DNA from: Candidatus Koribacter versatilis Ellin345
GTDB lineage: Bacteria > Acidobacteriota > Terriglobia > Terriglobales > Acidobacteriaceae
Assembly (NCBI RefSeq): GCF_000014005.1
Contig: NC_008009.1
Coordinates: 1-64,000 of the forward strand
Direction of reading: 5' to 3'
Length of the DNA stretch: 64,000 bases
Position numbers and translations under genes: made by a program
Notes under the pieces: generated by a model
Told to the model about the DNA's origin: nothing
Database searches by the model: none
What the model saw: only the letters and a program-made list of their open reading frames with translations
Part shown: positions 36,791 to 43,955 of the stretch, one piece after another
Numbering within the stretch: position 1 is the first letter of the stretch
How the letters are laid out: each line of letters begins with the position of its first letter

Positions 36791-37687
36791 CTATCGTCGC
36801 TGAAGGACCTCAACAACGCGATCGAAGTCTTCCAGCGACTTGTATTCGATCACGATCTTGCCCTTGCCTTTGCGGTCCGCAATTTGAACTCGAACCCCAA
36901 GATTCCGCTCCATCTCCCGTTCAACCTCGCGGACGTTGGGATCCACTTGGCGCTCCTCTGGCTGTTTCTTTTCCGGAGGGTTGAGCAGGTTTACGACTGC
37001 GCCTTCGGTCTGCCGAACGGACATTGAAAGGGTTGCCACTCGCTGTGCGAGCCTGATGATCGCTTCAGGAGATTCCAACGGCATCAAGGCCTTGGCGTGC
37101 CCGAAGGAGAGCTTATTCCCCTCCACCATGGCTTGGACTTCGGCGGGCAGCTTTAGCAACCGCATGAAATTCGCCACAGATGAGCGGTCTTTGCCCGTCC
37201 GTTGTGCCATTTGCTCCTGGGTCAGGCTGAATTCCCGCGCCAAGCGCTCGTAAGCTCGGGCCTGCTCCATGGGATTCAAGTCCTCGCGCTGGAGATTTTC
37301 GATGATCGTCATCTCCATGGCCTGTTCGTTTGAGACCTGCCGCACGATCGCCGGTACCGTGGTCTTTCCAGCGAGCTGCGAAGCCCTCCAGCGACGTTCA
37401 CCAGTAATTAGCTGAAAACGATCGCCGTGAGGGCGCACGGTCACGGGCTGGAGCACCCCCGAAACCCTGATGGAGGCCGCTAACTCGTTCAGTGCAGTCT
37501 CATCCCATTGAGTCCGCGTCTGATAGGGATTGCGATCGATATGGTCGATCGGAAGCTCACGGACCATATCACCGGTCGGCGGAGCCGGCGCGGTGGCGAC
37601 TGCTGGCGCAGCGGTGGCGCGGGAGGCGGGCAATAGACTCTCCAGGCCGCGGCCGAGGACTTTACGTTTTTCGATCATGGTTGTCAT
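36791..37687 (-). CDS. parB: Chromosome partition protein ParB
   Basis: ParB is a CTP-dependent clamp that loads at parS and spreads. The 298 residues show the N-terminal leader GRGLESLLPA, the box IDRNPYQTRTQWDE, the CTP-binding GERRWRAS, ENLQREDLNPMEQA, and a helix-turn-helix region from TQEQMAQRTGKDRSSVANFMRLLKL. A variable linker (EKKQPEERQVDPNV) precedes the dimerisation domain. It starts 11 bases after parA. Two parS-like sites lie upstream of parA. Confidence 0.96.
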   Translation of the reverse strand: MTTMIEKRKVLGRGLESLLPASRATAAPAVATAPAPPTGDMVRELPIDHIDRNPYQTRTQWDETALNELAASIRVSGVLQPVTVRPHGDRFQLITGERRWRASQLAGKTTVPAIVRQVSNEQAMEMTIIENLQREDLNPMEQARAYERLAREFSLTQEQMAQRTGKDRSSVANFMRLLKLPAEVQAMVEGNKLSFGHAKALMPLESPEAIIRLAQRVATLSMSVRQTEGAVVNLLNPPEKKQPEERQVDPNVREVEREMERNLGVRVQIADRKGKGKIVIEYKSLEDFDRVVEVLQRR

Positions 37688-37698
37688 CCGACTCGGAT

Positions 37699-38520
37699 TT
37701 AATCGCTCTCGCTGTGCGCCTGCACCATCTGCTCGGGAGCGACGTGCTGCGCCTTATTGCGGTGCTTCTGGATCACTTCTTTCGCCAACTTGATGTAGCT
37801 TTCAGCCCCGCGGGACTTCGGATCGTACAGCAACGCTGGTTTTCCGTGACTAGGTGCTTCGGCAAGCCGAACATTGCGCGGAATCTGGGTATCGCATAAT
37901 CGCTCGCCAAAATAGCTTTTTAGTTCGGAAGCGACGGACTGCGCCAGGTTGGTTCGATCATCGAACATCGTCAAAACGACGCCTTCGACCGCAAGCTCAG
38001 GGTTATACGACTCCCGGATACGCTCGACGGTATCCAACAATTCGCTAACGCCCTCGAGCGCGAAGTACTCCGCCTGCATTGGAACGAGTACCGAATCGGC
38101 GGCGACGAGGGAATTGAGCGTGAGGAGATCCAGCGCCGGGGGACAGTCAATCACAATGAACTCGAAATTTTCCTTCAGCACTTGAATGGCGTCGCGTAGG
38201 CGATACTCGCGCCGCTCCATCATGACGAGCTCAATATTGGCACCGATCAGGTTCTTACTTGCTGGAATGAGCTGTAACTCTTCGAGCGCGGTGTGTTGCA
38301 GTACGTCGCTGGCTGGCGCCGTCCCCATCAGCAGCTCGTAGCTACTCAGACGATTGGGATCTTTTCCGAAGCCCAAGCCGCTCGATGCATTCGACTGAGG
38401 GTCGCAGTCAATAAGCAACGTCGGGACCTCGGCTGCCGCAAGGGAAGCGGCAAGGTTGATGGCGGTGGTGGTCTTGCCCACGCCACCCTTCTGATTAGCA
38501 ATTGCGATGACCTTGCCCAT
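37699..38520 (-). CDS. parA: Chromosome partition ATPase ParA (Soj)
   Basis: ParA is a Walker-type ATPase that binds DNA and moves ParB-parS complexes. The 273 residues have the deviant Walker A KGGVGKTTT at 11-19, the switch I region DCDPQSNAS and Walker B FIVIDCPP. The N-terminus is short, without an HTH, which is the chromosomal Soj type. It follows rsmG and precedes parB, the conserved rsmG-parA-parB order. Confidence 0.97.
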   Translation of the reverse strand: MGKVIAIANQKGGVGKTTTAINLAASLAAAEVPTLLIDCDPQSNASSGLGFGKDPNRLSSYELLMGTAPASDVLQHTALEELQLIPASKNLIGANIELVMMERREYRLRDAIQVLKENFEFIVIDCPPALDLLTLNSLVAADSVLVPMQAEYFALEGVSELLDTVERIRESYNPELAVEGVVLTMFDDRTNLAQSVASELKSYFGERLCDTQIPRNVRLAEAPSHGKPALLYDPKSRGAESYIKLAKEVIQKHRNKAQHVAPEQMVQAHSESD

Positions 38521-38645
38521 GTGCCTCGTCCGCGAAGGGAGTCGCTCTCACGCTGAATCCCGAACCTTTGCAGGTTATCGGAGCCCACCCCTCAACGCAA
38601 CAGCAGCGGCCCTGTGTATTCTGTGCATCCTGTGCAAAAGGAGGG

Positions 38646-38661
38646 TGTTCCACGTGGAACA
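38646..38661. promoter_or_regulatory. parS site 1
   Basis: TGTTCCACGTGGAACA is a 16-bp perfect palindrome matching the parS consensus TGTTNCACGTGAAACA at all but one position. It lies upstream of parA and is the expected ParB loading site. Confidence 0.85.
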
Positions 38662-38677
38662 TAGCCGGCATTAGAAA

Positions 38678-38693
38678 TGTTCTACGTGGAACA
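38678..38693. promoter_or_regulatory. parS site 2
   Basis: TGTTCTACGTGGAACA differs from site 1 by one base and sits 32 bases away, about three helical turns, on the same face of the DNA. The pair probably forms the origin-proximal ParB nucleation zone. Confidence 0.8.
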
Positions 38694-38796
38694 TTGACAA
38701 GTAGGCACCTTAGTGCTAATCTCCCCCGCAATCCTCAAGGATGTTTTGGATGAACCGGGGACGCTGTGTCTAAAGGGGATCACAGCGGCCCCGTTT

Positions 38797-39429
38797 CTAT
38801 TTCTGAGCTCGCTGCCCAATCCACAGCACTCGCTGGGTGGAACCAGGAAAGTAAACAGTTCGTTCCGTCCGCCAGCACTCTCCTATAACACCTTCTGCCT
38901 CAGCAGCTTGCGGAGATCCTAGAAGGCAGGCAAGCCGTCCGCCGGGGCGCACGAGTCTTGCTGAAACCGGGAGAATTGACGCAAATTCTTCCACCGCGCG
39001 CATGGTAACCACATCTGCCACCCCCACGTATTCCTCTGCCCGGATCGCCTGTACAGAGGCATTGGTGAGTCTCGTGGAACGCACTACTTCTTTGAGGAAC
39101 GTGGCTTTCTTGCCATGGGCCTCGATCAAGGTCACGCTCAGCCCTGGGCGCTCGATCGCGATCGGCACTCCGGGAAATCCGGCGCCGGACCCTACATCCA
39201 CCAGGGATCCTGTCGCGTCCGGGTCAGGGAACAGTTCGCGGGCCGCGAACAGCGATTCGCCAAAATGTCGCAATACGATTTGTTCGGGATCGCGTACCGC
39301 CGTCAGGTTCATGCGCGCGTTCCACTTCAGCAGCAGATCTAAATAGACGGAGATCTGCTCAAGCTGTCGCTCGGCGACCACGATGGGGTCCAGCAACTCA
39401 GCAATACGCGCAATCTCCACGCCCGGCAT
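38797..39429 (-). CDS. rsmG: 16S rRNA (guanine527-N7)-methyltransferase RsmG
   Basis: RsmG (GidB) makes m7G527 in 16S rRNA. The SAM motif is [16 protein letters not shown] near residue 78, with [10 protein letters not shown] and RAEEY downstream. The ATG at 39429 (MPGVEIARI) has AAAGGAAA just upstream and gives 210 residues; a GTG at 39456 would add nine residues with no good ribosome binding site. It heads the rsmG-parA-parB cluster. Confidence 0.93.
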
Positions 39430-39494
39430 TTTCCTTTCTCGAAAGTTGCGTGTCACAATAGAGCATACCCTTCGTAATTCTGAGAGATTGACCG

Positions 39495-40175
39495 ATGTCC
39501 GAGAAAATTACAGGCAAGTGCGTGACGGCCTCCGGGCTGCCGCTTGAGATTGAATTGGAGTGGCCTTTCCGCGCCGCGAGCTTCGGCTCCGACTGGTACG
39601 TTCTGCATGGAAGCGCGCGGCTCGATGACGCCAGCGGACTCCATGCCGATATCGCCGTTCACCTCACGGCCAGCATCCGCGAGATTCTGACGGCAATCGA
39701 CAGCCAGGAAGCACTGATGGCCTCGATCAATACCGTCCGCAAAGCCGTCGACGACAAACAGCTCGAGCTGCTCAAGACCGGCAAGCGCCAACCATGCCCA
39801 TTATCAAGTCGCCAGTACAGCATCAAGAACAAGCACTGGTGGTTCCTCGAAGCGAACGACGAACAGCTCAAGGCGTTCGTGAAGCGCAAAGTCTATTGGC
39901 TCGGCGTCGTCAACGGTAGTGGATCCGTGGAAGTGAGCGACGCGGTGGACCAGGCTTACCTCGGCGCAAAAGATAAGAACATCGCATATCGACTGCGCGA
40001 AGCGGCTAAAGCCTTGGCTGGCGAAGGATATCTTGCGCTCGATGCCGCCGGGGAACATGCATCGCCCACCGATATGCTCCGCGCGGAAGCCCCGAAAATG
40101 CAAGCTGAGAAAGATGCGGCGCTCGATGCCCTCATGGCCAAGCATGCCTATGAGAGCGCGCACAATCGCGCATAG
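39495..40175 (+). CDS. Hypothetical protein
   Basis: A 226-residue soluble protein of mixed composition. I recognise no family, signal peptide or motif. Sequence features include [19 protein letters not shown] near residue 113 and an Ala/Glu-rich C-terminal half predicted to be helical. The reading frame is uninterrupted, has base use like its neighbours and is divergent from rsmG, with 65 bases between. A terminator-like hairpin lies 20 bases after its stop. Confidence 0.65.
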   Translation: MSEKITGKCVTASGLPLEIELEWPFRAASFGSDWYVLHGSARLDDASGLHADIAVHLTASIREILTAIDSQEALMASINTVRKAVDDKQLELLKTGKRQPCPLSSRQYSIKNKHWWFLEANDEQLKAFVKRKVYWLGVVNGSGSVEVSDAVDQAYLGAKDKNIAYRLREAAKALAGEGYLALDAAGEHASPTDMLRAEAPKMQAEKDAALDALMAKHAYESAHNRA

Positions 40176-40195
40176 CGAGTTCCACAAAGAACGAC

Positions 40196-40222
40196 GCCGG
40201 GAGAACCTCTTCCGGCTTTTTT
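40196..40222 (+). terminator. Terminator after the hypothetical gene
   Basis: GCCGGGAG pairs imperfectly with CTCTTCCGGC and is followed by TTTTTT. Confidence 0.65.
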
Positions 40223-40289
40223 AGTTGGAGATTGATTGATTCGAAGGCTCTCTGGCACAATCCCTTCACTCTTTGAAGGAGAGCCTCGG

Positions 40290-40745
40290 ATGAAATCAAT
40301 TCGTGTCGCCGTCTGTCTCGCGGTTATCTTTCTTATATTTGCAGCTTCCGGCCGCGCACAGTCGGCGCCCGACAAAGCCTATCTGCAGAAGATCTGGGAC
40401 GGCTGGCAGACCCTCAACGCGGATAACCAGACGCAGTACTATGCGCAGGGCCCGCACCAGTTCTTCGACATCGCCCCGGTGAAATACAACAATTGGGATG
40501 AGTACAAAAAGACGGTCGGCGAAGACCTGGCGCAATACTCGAAAGCCACGTTTAAAATCAACGACGACGCCCAGATCCACAAGGCTGGCGATATCTACTG
40601 GGGTTCCTGCACCATCGATTCGGACATGCTTCGCAAAGACGGGAAGAGCGAGAAGAACACGTTCCGCTGGACCTTCATCTTCCAGAAGCAGAATGGAAAG
40701 TGGTTGATCGTGCACGAGCACGTTTCCATGGCGATGCCGAGCTGA
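40290..40745 (+). CDS. Secreted NTF2/SnoaL-like protein
   Basis: The signal peptide ends near ASGRAQS. The mature part (about 127 residues) is a SnoaL-like fold: LQKIWDGWQTLNADNQTQYYAQG, a Trp/Asp-rich middle (NNWDEYKKTV) and FIFQKQNGKWLIVHEHVSM. It resembles the protein at 31619-32092 in plan, so the two could be paralogs. ATG 40290 has GAAGGAGAG upstream; an in-frame start at 40236 would extend past the signal peptide. The length is 151 residues. Substrate is unknown. Confidence 0.75.
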   Translation: MKSIRVAVCLAVIFLIFAASGRAQSAPDKAYLQKIWDGWQTLNADNQTQYYAQGPHQFFDIAPVKYNNWDEYKKTVGEDLAQYSKATFKINDDAQIHKAGDIYWGSCTIDSDMLRKDGKSEKNTFRWTFIFQKQNGKWLIVHEHVSMAMPS

Positions 40746-40784
40746 GCGGCTGAGGATACGCTCGGCAAGAACAAACACTGAGCT

Positions 40785-41849
40785 CTAGATTGCCGCCAGA
40801 TATTTTTGTTTTTCCGTTTCCGGCAAGAACGACGCTTCGAAGGAATTCCGCGCGACCCGCCGAAGGTCATCGTCACTGAAGCCGAATTGGTCCTGCAGGA
40901 TCTGATATTCGCCGGTCAACGTGCAGCCAAACATTTCGGGATCATCGGTAGCAATCGTGATCTTCACACCGGCGTCGAAAAGCTTCCGCACCGGATGCTC
41001 GGCGAGCGCTCGGCAACAACCCGTCCGGACATTGCTGCTCACGCACACTTCGATCGCTGTGCCAGATTTCGCGAGGTGTTCCACGAGCTCTGGATCCTCG
41101 ATCGCGTGCAGACCATGTCCAATGCGCTCGGCTTTCAGATCATTCATGGCGGACCAAATCGATTCAGGTCCCGTACTTTCACCTGCATGTGCCGTCAGAT
41201 GCAGCCCGTTCTTCGCGGCGTTCTCGTAGATCTCGCGAAAGTTCTCGGCCGGTCCACCCGCCTCATCGCCGCCAATTCCGATTCCAACCACGTTGCGCTC
41301 GCGAAGCTGGATCGCCTTCTCGACAACTTTCCACCCTTCGTCCGGCCCGAAGTGACGCACCGCATCGAAGATCCAATTGATCTTTACGCCGAAATCTCGC
41401 TCGCCGCGTTCTCGCCCGCGTTCCATGCCGTCGAATAAATGATCGAACTCTCCGCCACGCCAATAGATCACGCCCACGGACACATACGGCTCCGCATACA
41501 CGCAGCCCTCGCGCGCCAGCTCTTCGCACATGCGATAGGTGATGAGTTCGTAATCGTCGGGATCGCGCAGGCGCTCGGTCACGGCCTTGAACGCCATCAG
41601 GAATCCGATGAAATCTTTGTATCTATAAATCGCGCGCGCATCGTCTTCGCTGAGCACGCGCCCGCTATCGCTCACGTCCGAATAGCGATTGTTCAGCACC
41701 GGCAAGGTCGTCGGATGCCGACGGCTCAACTCCGCAAGCGTCGCGGGATCGACCGTACCCTCAAGATGCAAATGCAGCTCGGCCTTCGGCAGACTTCGGA
41801 TAAATGAAGAAGGCCCGGAGAGCTTCTCCGAGCCTGTAGAACTATTCAT
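40785..41849 (-). CDS. add: Adenosine deaminase
   Basis: The 354-residue enzyme deaminates adenosine to inosine (purine salvage). Zinc ligands lie in AELHLHLEG, the general base in TAHAGES, the next His in ERIGHGLHAI and the last ligand in TIATDDPEMFG. Related proteins deaminate adenine, so the substrate is not fully certain. Its start at ATG 41849 lies four bases after the permease stop, so the two genes are probably cotranscribed; an in-frame start at 41873 would overlap the permease. Confidence 0.88.
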   Translation of the reverse strand: MNSSTGSEKLSGPSSFIRSLPKAELHLHLEGTVDPATLAELSRRHPTTLPVLNNRYSDVSDSGRVLSEDDARAIYRYKDFIGFLMAFKAVTERLRDPDDYELITYRMCEELAREGCVYAEPYVSVGVIYWRGGEFDHLFDGMERGRERGERDFGVKINWIFDAVRHFGPDEGWKVVEKAIQLRERNVVGIGIGGDEAGGPAENFREIYENAAKNGLHLTAHAGESTGPESIWSAMNDLKAERIGHGLHAIEDPELVEHLAKSGTAIEVCVSSNVRTGCCRALAEHPVRKLFDAGVKITIATDDPEMFGCTLTGEYQILQDQFGFSDDDLRRVARNSFEASFLPETEKQKYLAAI

Positions 41850-41853
41850 CACA

Positions 41854-43407
41854 TTACTTTCTGACGGGCGCAAATTCGCTGCGGTGACGGCTATATAGCC
41901 AATAAACGCTCATGCCAATAATCAGCCAGGCGAAGAATCGCAGCCAGGTCAAAATCGGCAGTCCGGACATAAGCAGAATGCAGAACACCACGCTCAAGAT
42001 CGGGGCGGTCAGCCCACCGGGGGCGCGGAACCCGCGGCGTCGTTCTGGCTGCTTAAATCGCAGAATGATGACACCTAGTGACACAAGCACGAACGCAAAC
42101 AACGTGCCGATGTTCGAAAGGTCGGCGAGGGTGCCAATGTCGAGAATACCTGCCGGAATGCCGACGAGAACCCCGGCAATCCAAGTCGCCGTGGAAGGCG
42201 TGCGGAACTTGGGATGGACGCGCCCGAACAGCTTTGGCAAAAGGCCGTCCCGCGACATTGCGAACCAAACCCGCGCCTGCCCGAGCTGAAACACGAGCAA
42301 CGAAGAGATCATCCCCATCATCGCCCCGAACAGTACCACCAGTCGCGTCCAATGCAGTCCCTTGGAGTGGGACATCAGGCCGAGCTTCTTCAGGCTGTTC
42401 ACGACCGGAGCCGCGTCGTCAATCAGCGTGTCCCATTTCACGATGCCTGTCAGTACTACGGCGACCGCGATGTAGAGCACGGTGCAAATGACAAGAGTGG
42501 CGATGATGCCGATCGGTAAATCGCGCTGGGGGTTCTTGGCTTCTTCGGCGGCGGTGGATACTGAATCAAAACCGATGTAGGTGAAGAAGATAATCGACCC
42601 ACCGGTGAGAACTCCCGGCCAACCCTGCGGTGCGAACGGATGATAGTTCGTCGGGTGGATGTACTTCATCCCGGCGACCACGAAAGCAAGAATGGCGCCA
42701 ATTTTAAGGAGCACCATAATGTTGTTCGTCTCAGCCGATTCCCGGATTCCGCGCACAAGGACGACCGTCAACAGCATTACGATGAGGAACGCCGGGATAT
42801 TGAATCCGAAGTGCCAACCTGTGTTGTAAATCGTGCCGCCTTGGAGATCAGTGAGGCCGCTCGGCAGGTACGCCGGCGATATCCAGCGTGGATTGGGATG
42901 CCAACCAAACCAGTCGAAGGCATCCACCAGATGCGCGGCGAAACCCACACTGACGGCCATATTGCTGACGGCGTACTCGAGGATAAGGTCCCAGCCGATG
43001 ATCCACGCGATCAACTCACCCATGGTGGCGTAAGTGTAGGTATACGCACTGCCAGCGATCGGGATCATGGAAGCCAGCTCGGCGTAACACAATGCAGTGA
43101 ACGCGCAGACCAGCGCGACCAACACCAGCGATAGCGCCAGGGCTGGACCGGCGCCCGGCCGTCCCGTGGTGGCCGTGTGATGAATGATGTAGTCGAGCAG
43201 CGGCGCGTTCAGGATCGAAGAGGTATCGAACTTCTGGCCGGCGATCGCAGTGCCGATGACGGTGAAGATGCCGGAGCCGATTACGGCGCCGATGCCCAAA
43301 GCAGTCAGAGACCAGGGTCCGAGCGTCTTCTTAAGCTGATGCTCCGGCGCTTCGGAATCAGAGATGAGTTTGTCGATCGACTTACAAGCGAGTAGTTGGT
43401 TTGCCAG
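41854..43407 (-). CDS. APC family amino acid permease, apparent CTG start
   Basis: The permease has twelve TM segments and belongs to the cationic-amino-acid-transporter-like branch: TM1 has GIGAVIGSGIFTVIG, and TM6 begins FFTYIGFDSVSTAAEEAKNPQRDLP. Translation from the first ordinary start codon, TTG 43299, would begin inside TM1. Upstream the same frame encodes the expected N-terminal leader (SIDKLISDSEAPEHQLKKTLG, then PWSLTALG) back to a TAG near 43450, with no ATG, GTG or TTG on the way. CTG 43407, with GGAGCAGG just before it, would give 517 residues and a family-like start. Adenosine deaminase follows in the same operon. Confidence 0.85.
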   Translation of the reverse strand: MANQLLACKSIDKLISDSEAPEHQLKKTLGPWSLTALGIGAVIGSGIFTVIGTAIAGQKFDTSSILNAPLLDYIIHHTATTGRPGAGPALALSLVLVALVCAFTALCYAELASMIPIAGSAYTYTYATMGELIAWIIGWDLILEYAVSNMAVSVGFAAHLVDAFDWFGWHPNPRWISPAYLPSGLTDLQGGTIYNTGWHFGFNIPAFLIVMLLTVVLVRGIRESAETNNIMVLLKIGAILAFVVAGMKYIHPTNYHPFAPQGWPGVLTGGSIIFFTYIGFDSVSTAAEEAKNPQRDLPIGIIATLVICTVLYIAVAVVLTGIVKWDTLIDDAAPVVNSLKKLGLMSHSKGLHWTRLVVLFGAMMGMISSLLVFQLGQARVWFAMSRDGLLPKLFGRVHPKFRTPSTATWIAGVLVGIPAGILDIGTLADLSNIGTLFAFVLVSLGVIILRFKQPERRRGFRAPGGLTAPILSVVFCILLMSGLPILTWLRFFAWLIIGMSVYWLYSRHRSEFAPVRK

Positions 43408-43565
43408 GGTGCCTGCTCCGCACGAACTTGATTGGCCAGCGAGTGGCTACGGCACGAATTCGACCGGCGACGCAAAACCGTGCCGCGCTATTACGCGTGC
43501 TGGAAGAAGTGCTGCAGCACCAGCGCTTGCAGCGCCATTCTTGCGCTTTGAATCGCGGGAGAATC

Positions 43566-43604
43566 TTACCCTGCCGCCGCGCATTGCGCCAATCGGCAGG
43601 GTAA
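43566..43604. other. 11-bp inverted repeat with nested GCGC hairpin
   Basis: TTACCCTGCCG and CGGCAGGGTAA are perfect complements separated by 17 bases, and the loop contains GCGCATTGCGC. It lies between the permease and the small basic protein. There is no T-run, so it is more likely a leader structure or operator than a terminator. Confidence 0.5.
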
Positions 43605-43640
43605 AGATGTGCCACTTCGAAACGGATTCGCCGGGCTGGC

Positions 43641-43796
43641 TTACCGCTTCGAGGTTCCGCGGACCAACTTCTTGACCTTGCGTTTCTTCTCGCCGCGAAT
43701 GTAAGTGCGCTTCGCCTTCGGGGCCGCCTTCTTGCGGGCTGCGCGCTTTACTTTCTTGCGCTCGTCTTTATCGGTAATCTTCTTCGTATTTGCCAT
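43641..43796 (-). CDS. Small Lys/Arg-rich protein (51 residues)
   Basis: The ORF from ATG 43796 to TAA 43643-43641 encodes 51 residues, of which 24 are Lys or Arg; it begins MANTKKITDKDERKK and ends VRGTSKR. The composition and clean frame argue for coding, and the size and charge recall bacterial histone-like or small ribosomal-type proteins, but I recognise no family. The ribosome binding site is weak (AGGA about 14 bases upstream). It is a stand-alone gene on the permease strand. Confidence 0.6.
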   Translation of the reverse strand: MANTKKITDKDERKKVKRAARKKAAPKAKRTYIRGEKKRKVKKLVRGTSKR

Positions 43797-43890
43797 GTGT
43801 GTTGTAGTTGTCCTATCTAATTTGCGCGACAGATGTCGCTTAAACTGCGTCGCGGTCAGCCCGCGTATATCTCACCCTCTCCACCGCCCT

Positions 43891-43932
43891 CTCCTGTCAT
43901 CCTGAGGAGCGTAGCGACGAAGGATCTGCTGT
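43891..43932 (+). repeat. Dispersed repeat, CTGTCATCCTGAG type
   Basis: This segment shares the core TCCTGTCATCCTGAG and the end GAAGGATCTGCTGT with the copy at 50802-50838. It lies between the helicase and the small basic gene. Such repeats are common between genes in this group. Confidence 0.6.
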
Positions 43933-43955
43933 CCTGCTTCGGCCTCCGGGGATCT

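Larger units (their letters stand above)
38521..38796. other. rsmG-parA intergenic region with parS sites
   Basis: The 276-bp gap contains two parS-like palindromes (listed separately). Inverted copies GCTGTG and CACAGC near 38765-38790 can form a hairpin after rsmG. No gene is visible. Confidence 0.6.
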
